NCBI GenBank assembly: GCA_900759435.1 | Contig: CAAEVD010000264.1 | Span: 1 to 9,319, forward strand | Direction: 5' to 3' | Source of the DNA: an uncultured Collinsella sp. | Lineage (GTDB): Bacteria; Actinomycetota; Coriobacteriia; Coriobacteriales; Coriobacteriaceae | DNA: 9,319 nt | Part shown: positions 6,580-9,319 of the stretch, piece after piece | How positions within the stretch are numbered: the first letter of the stretch is position 1 | Layout of the letters: the number at the start of each line of letters is the position of its first letter | Program-made: the position numbers and the translations under genes | Notes under the pieces: generated by a model | Told to the model about the DNA's origin: nothing | The model's input: the letters and a program-made list of their open reading frames with translations, nothing else | The model's database searches: none

Positions 6580-7272
6580 TTATTCATCGTTCGCCGTCGG
6601 AAAGCATAGGCCAAGATTCGTGTGCCTATCTATGGAATTAAGACCCTGTCTGATATATTCCCACGTTTCCCTACGATCACCCGCCACCGAGAAATCTGAG
6701 TCATTGATGAATGAGATGAATGCCTCGATATCGTTCCGGTACTTGAGGGCAAACGCTAACGAATCCTTACGCTTATCTGAGTCATGGCTATTGAGCTTGT
6801 TGTACAAGACGTGGTCTAGATTGCACGACATGTAGATTGCAAGGTACGGTATGCCGCCTATGGCAGGCTCTAACGCTAGCCTGTCCATGTTCGCGCTCTT
6901 TCGTCTATTCCGATCGATTATTTGCTGCCGGTTGGCTGCGATGATCTGCCCTGGATTGTAAACGGTCTTCGGAACCGTAGCCAGCTCTGTCACCGCATCG
7001 TCTGGAACGTAGGCGCCATCGGTGTCCATGAGGTGCACGACCTGCAACATGTCTGCTTTGCGAAGGCGGTACGTGCTCATGTGGTCCTTGATGAAAGCGT
7101 TGACCTTGCGCACGATGTTTTGAGGTGTGGCGCCATTTTCCGCGGTTACATCGCCGTGGACCACATAGACGTAGACCTCATCTTGGTCGAAGACCTTTGA
7201 TAAGATCACGGATAATGCGGACTGATCGGATGGACCCTCGACGATGAAGAGGACGACCTTCTTACTCTCCAC
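6580..7272 (-). CDS. TOPRIM-like protein partnered with an OLD/ABC-type ATPase (putative defence effector)
   Basis: A 230-aa protein. The N-terminal strand ends in VLFIVEGPSD (7-16), a TOPRIM-type acidic motif with E12. The second TOPRIM motif is HLMDTDG (80-86) with D83 and D85. This E...DxD pattern binds divalent metal in topoisomerase/primase, OLD and RloB-like enzymes. A later conserved-looking block, SCNLDHVLYNK (149-159), and a C-terminal TWEYIRQGLNSIDRHTNLGL region (203-222) complete it. It is much shorter than full OLD nucleases, which carry the ATPase on the same chain; here the ATPase is the preceding gene. That split resembles AriA/AriB of PARIS and RloA/RloB- or AbiL-like pairs. 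GTG 7272 is chosen because GAGGCGGG (7281-7288) lies 8 nt upstream, giving an 11-nt overlap with the ATPase gene; TTG 7290 or GTG 7281 are alternatives. The fold is likely; nuclease activity and the exact family are inferred. Confidence 0.78.
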   Translation of the reverse strand: MESKKVVLFIVEGPSDQSALSVILSKVFDQDEVYVYVVHGDVTAENGATPQNIVRKVNAFIKDHMSTYRLRKADMLQVVHLMDTDGAYVPDDAVTELATVPKTVYNPGQIIAANRQQIIDRNRRKSANMDRLALEPAIGGIPYLAIYMSCNLDHVLYNKLNSHDSDKRKDSLAFALKYRNDIEAFISFINDSDFSVAGDRRETWEYIRQGLNSIDRHTNLGLCFPTANDE

Positions 7273-8695
7273 TAGTAACACCCGCCTCAATGAACGCGAG
7301 TTCGATCTCGCCGTTGTGTGTCGGCTCGTAGAGTTGCTCCTTTTGTCCGCCGAGAACGATATCCCTGTAGTAGAAGTCCCTTAGGTTGTTGGAGGACTTT
7401 ACGTTGGCCATCCTGGCATACCTCTTTGCCGGGTTAGTGGTGGTGAAGGCAATGAAGCCACGATCGATGGTTTCAAGTGGCCTCAGGTTGTGGCAGGTGA
7501 ATATGAGCTGGCCCTGACCGTGTTCGGACACGATGCTGAGCAACTCGCCCAAAAGGTACTCAAACACGCCAGAATCAATCTCATCGATCACGACCGTCAC
7601 AGAGGGATCGTTGAACATGAGTATGAGGAGGTGGAGGAAGGACACGATGCGCTTGATGCCCTCAGACTCGCAGCTGAGGGGGATGGTCTTGCCGTTGCGC
7701 ACAGAGACGAGCTGGACATTAACCCCCGTATCACCGCTCTTCATAACCTCCGCGCCAAGCTTGAGTAGTGAGACCTCAAGACCTGGAATGAGTTCGCGAA
7801 GGACGATGTTCATGTTCTCTATGGCAGTGTTCACCGGCTCATAAATACGCTCGGGTATTGTCTGTGCGCCACTCATAGGCAGTATGGCTCCACCGCCCGT
7901 TATCTTCTTTCCCCCAATAACACGGAATGGAAAGGGCAGCGCATCGAGAGCAAGCATTCCTACATCACGAGTATTCAGCACGAACATTTGAACTGCCGCA
8001 AACCTCTCCAGGGCGTTCAGTGCGTTCATAGCATCTTTGACCATCTGAGAGGGGGCTCCCTCATCCTTATTCTTTTCGCGGATGGTCTGCTTTAGCTTTT
8101 TCGAAAAGATGAATGAGCGAGACTCACGATACGCCAGCCTCTTCTCAACCGTCAGCTCGACACCCTCTTCTGAGTCCTTACCTATGAGCTGCTTGTATTT
8201 GGCAGCGGGACCAAAAGCGCCGTTGCCAGACGTGTCAATCAGTGTTGTCATGCGGGACTTCTTGCCAGGCGTGTCATTAGCCACGGCAAGCCGCTCGTCA
8301 AACACTAGAAGCACGAATTTCTCGCCTTCTTCAGGTTGGTCTTCGGTTTCGCTTAGCTCCGCAACATCGCTTTTCACTTTAAATGAATAGACCACGCGAT
8401 AGGCATTGCTGCCGTCAGGCTGGCGGACGCTCAGCTCGCATTCCACGATACCAAAATCCGCGTCAACACTTACCAGTTGCGCGAAACGCCTATCGAGCCT
8501 GCGCCCCATCATGCACTGTTGAGCCATCTGAAGGGCGTCGACAAGCGTAGACTTGCCAGAGCCGTTCTGCCCGTACATTCCGAGCACGCTGGCCCCTTCC
8601 GGACGACGGGAGTTGGAGAAAGACACCTCCCCATGCCCAACGTTCTTGAGGTTATCTATTGAAATCCGTTCGAAGCGGATAATTGGAGCAGCCAT
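7262..8695 (-). CDS. ABC/OLD-type AAA-family ATPase (AAA_15/AAA_21 class), putative defence sensor
   Basis: A 477-aa SMC/ABC-like ATPase of the class used in OLD, PARIS and related defence systems. The N-terminus RFERISIDNLKNVGHGEV (7-24) is the typical 'F-I-x-N-F-K-x' start. Walker A is GQNGSGKST (42-50), the signature-like motif is CESEGIKRI (342-350), Walker B with catalytic Glu is VTVVIDEID (366-374), and the H-loop is FTCHNLRP (399-406). Between them, residues about 180-330 hold a charged helical insertion. All ATPase motifs are intact, so the protein should hydrolyse ATP on dimerisation. No nuclease domain follows; the TOPRIM-like part is on the next, overlapping gene. ATG 8695 is chosen because AAAGGAG (8701-8707) lies 5 nt upstream; ATG 8716 would place that site inside the coding region. 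It is the first gene of the minus-strand cassette. Family is firm; a role in phage defence is inferred from architecture. Confidence 0.88.
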   Translation of the reverse strand: MAAPIIRFERISIDNLKNVGHGEVSFSNSRRPEGASVLGMYGQNGSGKSTLVDALQMAQQCMMGRRLDRRFAQLVSVDADFGIVECELSVRQPDGSNAYRVVYSFKVKSDVAELSETEDQPEEGEKFVLLVFDERLAVANDTPGKKSRMTTLIDTSGNGAFGPAAKYKQLIGKDSEEGVELTVEKRLAYRESRSFIFSKKLKQTIREKNKDEGAPSQMVKDAMNALNALERFAAVQMFVLNTRDVGMLALDALPFPFRVIGGKKITGGGAILPMSGAQTIPERIYEPVNTAIENMNIVLRELIPGLEVSLLKLGAEVMKSGDTGVNVQLVSVRNGKTIPLSCESEGIKRIVSFLHLLILMFNDPSVTVVIDEIDSGVFEYLLGELLSIVSEHGQGQLIFTCHNLRPLETIDRGFIAFTTTNPAKRYARMANVKSSNNLRDFYYRDIVLGGQKEQLYEPTHNGEIELAFIEAGVTSGE

Positions 8696-8722
8696 GAGTT
8701 CTCCTTTCTGAGCCATATAAAC

Positions 8723-8751
8723 AGTCTAGGGAAAACTCAATTTAAACACAA
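8723..8751 (-). promoter_or_regulatory. Candidate promoter of the ATPase/TOPRIM cassette
   Basis: Reading on the minus strand, TTGTGT (8751-8746) is followed after 17 nt by TAGACT (8728-8723), partial but correctly spaced sigma-70 boxes. Transcription would begin near 8716 and leave a short leader carrying the AAAGGAG site. The surrounding stretch (about 8717-8790) is strongly AT-rich compared with the rest of the window. Confidence 0.45.
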
Positions 8752-8929
8752 GATTCGAAATATATAATATCGTTTATCAATTTGATAGCCTCTTCTTCGG
8801 CAGACGAGCAACTGAGTAAAGCCTACTTATCTAGACGAGCTCTACAAACCGATAAACGCAGGCCCTAAGACAATCGTAGAGGGCTAATTATGGAAACACT
8901 GCGAGCTCGATATTGAGGGATGCGAGAGG

Positions 8930-8953
8930 GCCTCCAGCATTCGCGCTGGAGGC
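8930..8953. repeat. Perfect 9-bp inverted repeat at the broken end of the IS30-type relic
   Basis: GCCTCCAGC (8930-8938) and GCTGGAGGC (8945-8953) are exact reverse complements around a 6-nt loop. The heptamer TGCGAGC or a close variant recurs nearby, at about 8900, 8921 and 8954. The hairpin sits where homology to the transposase starts, so it may mark a rearrangement junction. No T-run follows. Confidence 0.6.
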
Positions 8954-9246
8954 TGCGAGCGCAACCACGTCGAGATAAGGAAGCTGCTGCCCAAGGCGCC
9001 GGCCTCAGGTTCGACCGGCTCTCCCCGGCCGACCCGGCGTTCCCGATGCCGCACGTGAACTCCGAGCCCCGCGGCGCGCTCGGCTTCGCGACGCCCGCCC
9101 GCGCCTTCAGGGCGATGCTCGGTGACGACGCGGCGGCGCTGCCGGGCGCCTACAGCGTGGAGGACGTGCCGCTCGGCGAGCTCGATCTGACGCCGGGGCT
9201 GATAGGGTGGGCGCGCGCGGAGATGGGCGATGCCCCGCTGTCCTAG
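8945..9246 (+). pseudogene. IS30-type transposase, 3' remnant (truncated and frameshifted)
   Basis: One frame gives GGCERNHVEIRKLLPK (8951-8995); the next gives GAGLRFDRLSP then HVNSEPRGALGFATPARAF (to about 9110) and runs to TAG 9244-9246. This is the C-terminal end of an IS30-type DDE transposase: the CE-x-NH-xx-IR-xx-LPKG block carries the third catalytic acid (Glu codon 8957-8959), and the H-x-NS-xxR-xx-LG-xx-TP block follows. The two frames join if a single base is missing at the AAGGC around 8993-8997, restoring LPKG. Everything before, including both catalytic Asp residues and the DNA-binding part, is absent; a TAA (8885-8887) closes the first frame. The extra tail after the TPxxxF block (about 45 aa) seems characteristic of this subgroup. 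The element cannot move by itself. No inverted terminal repeat could be identified downstream (9247-9319 holds nothing else I can support). Confidence 0.72.
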
Positions 9247-9319
9247 CCTAAGGGGAAACTGAATAGACAGACCGGCCGTCCGGCTGAGTCTGGGAAGAGG
9301 TGCCGGGCGGAGGGCGGGG

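Noticed and set aside
7490..7768. Plus-strand open frame over the 3' part of the ATPase gene
   Set aside because: It is the complement of the conserved Walker B and signature region of the ATPase, hence a shadow.
8755..8915. Possible RNA gene or attachment site in the AT-rich gap
   Set aside because: I looked for a tRNA-like fold, CRISPR-type repeats and matching direct repeats at the cassette edges and saw none that hold; only a weak GCCCT/AGGGC pairing exists near 8863-8884.
9247..9319. IS30 terminal inverted repeat or terminator after the transposase relic
   Set aside because: Only short CCGG-type pairings are visible, no T-run, and no matching copy of the segment upstream, so neither can be supported.

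Overview
The window looks like a chromosomal segment of a high-GC, gut-type actinobacterium, most likely a Coriobacteriia member such as Collinsella. The signs are GC-rich codon use, a sortase-anchored protein with an MPKTG signal, a BspA-type (DUF285) surface-protein relic, an AAA-ATPase_like/PD-(D/E)XK_9 family protein and an IS30-type transposase relic. The genus is inferred from gene content, not proven.

Layout. Positions 47-478 (+) encode an Rrf2-family regulator with an IscR-like cysteine triad. Positions 616-2274 (+) encode a secreted, wall-anchored protein with a lysozyme-like N-terminal domain and a long low-complexity stalk. It is closed by a strong intrinsic terminator at 2308-2340. 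Positions 2476-4284 (+) encode an AAA-ATPase_like/PD-(D/E)XK_9 protein whose Walker B glutamate and nuclease E-X-K both appear lost. Positions 4285-5034 hold decayed coding sequence: an unrecognised part, then the C-terminus of a BspA-like leucine-rich-repeat protein with two nonsense codons and a frameshift.

Positions 5031-8695 (-) hold a compact four-gene cassette, visibly lower in GC than its flanks. Read 5'->3' on the minus strand it encodes an ABC-type/OLD-like ATPase, an overlapping stand-alone TOPRIM-like protein, a 396-aa zinc-ribbon protein, and an overlapping 76-aa Cys/His protein with a glycine-rich hydrophobic segment. A plausible promoter lies at 8723-8751. ATPase plus separate TOPRIM protein is the architecture of anti-phage systems such as PARIS (AriA/AriB) and RloA/RloB- or AbiL-type pairs. 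The two Zn-ribbon genes downstream are not part of any such system I know, so this cassette is the best candidate for a little-described defence system. It is flanked by the BspA relic on one side and a 5'-truncated, frameshifted IS30-type transposase relic (about 8945-9246) on the other, as expected for an accessory insertion site.

Other signals are a perfect 14-bp inverted repeat exactly at the frameshift of the BspA relic, a perfect 9-bp hairpin at the broken end of the IS30 relic, and a GTTGTGCAAC motif shared by the two intergenic regions downstream of the Rrf2 gene.
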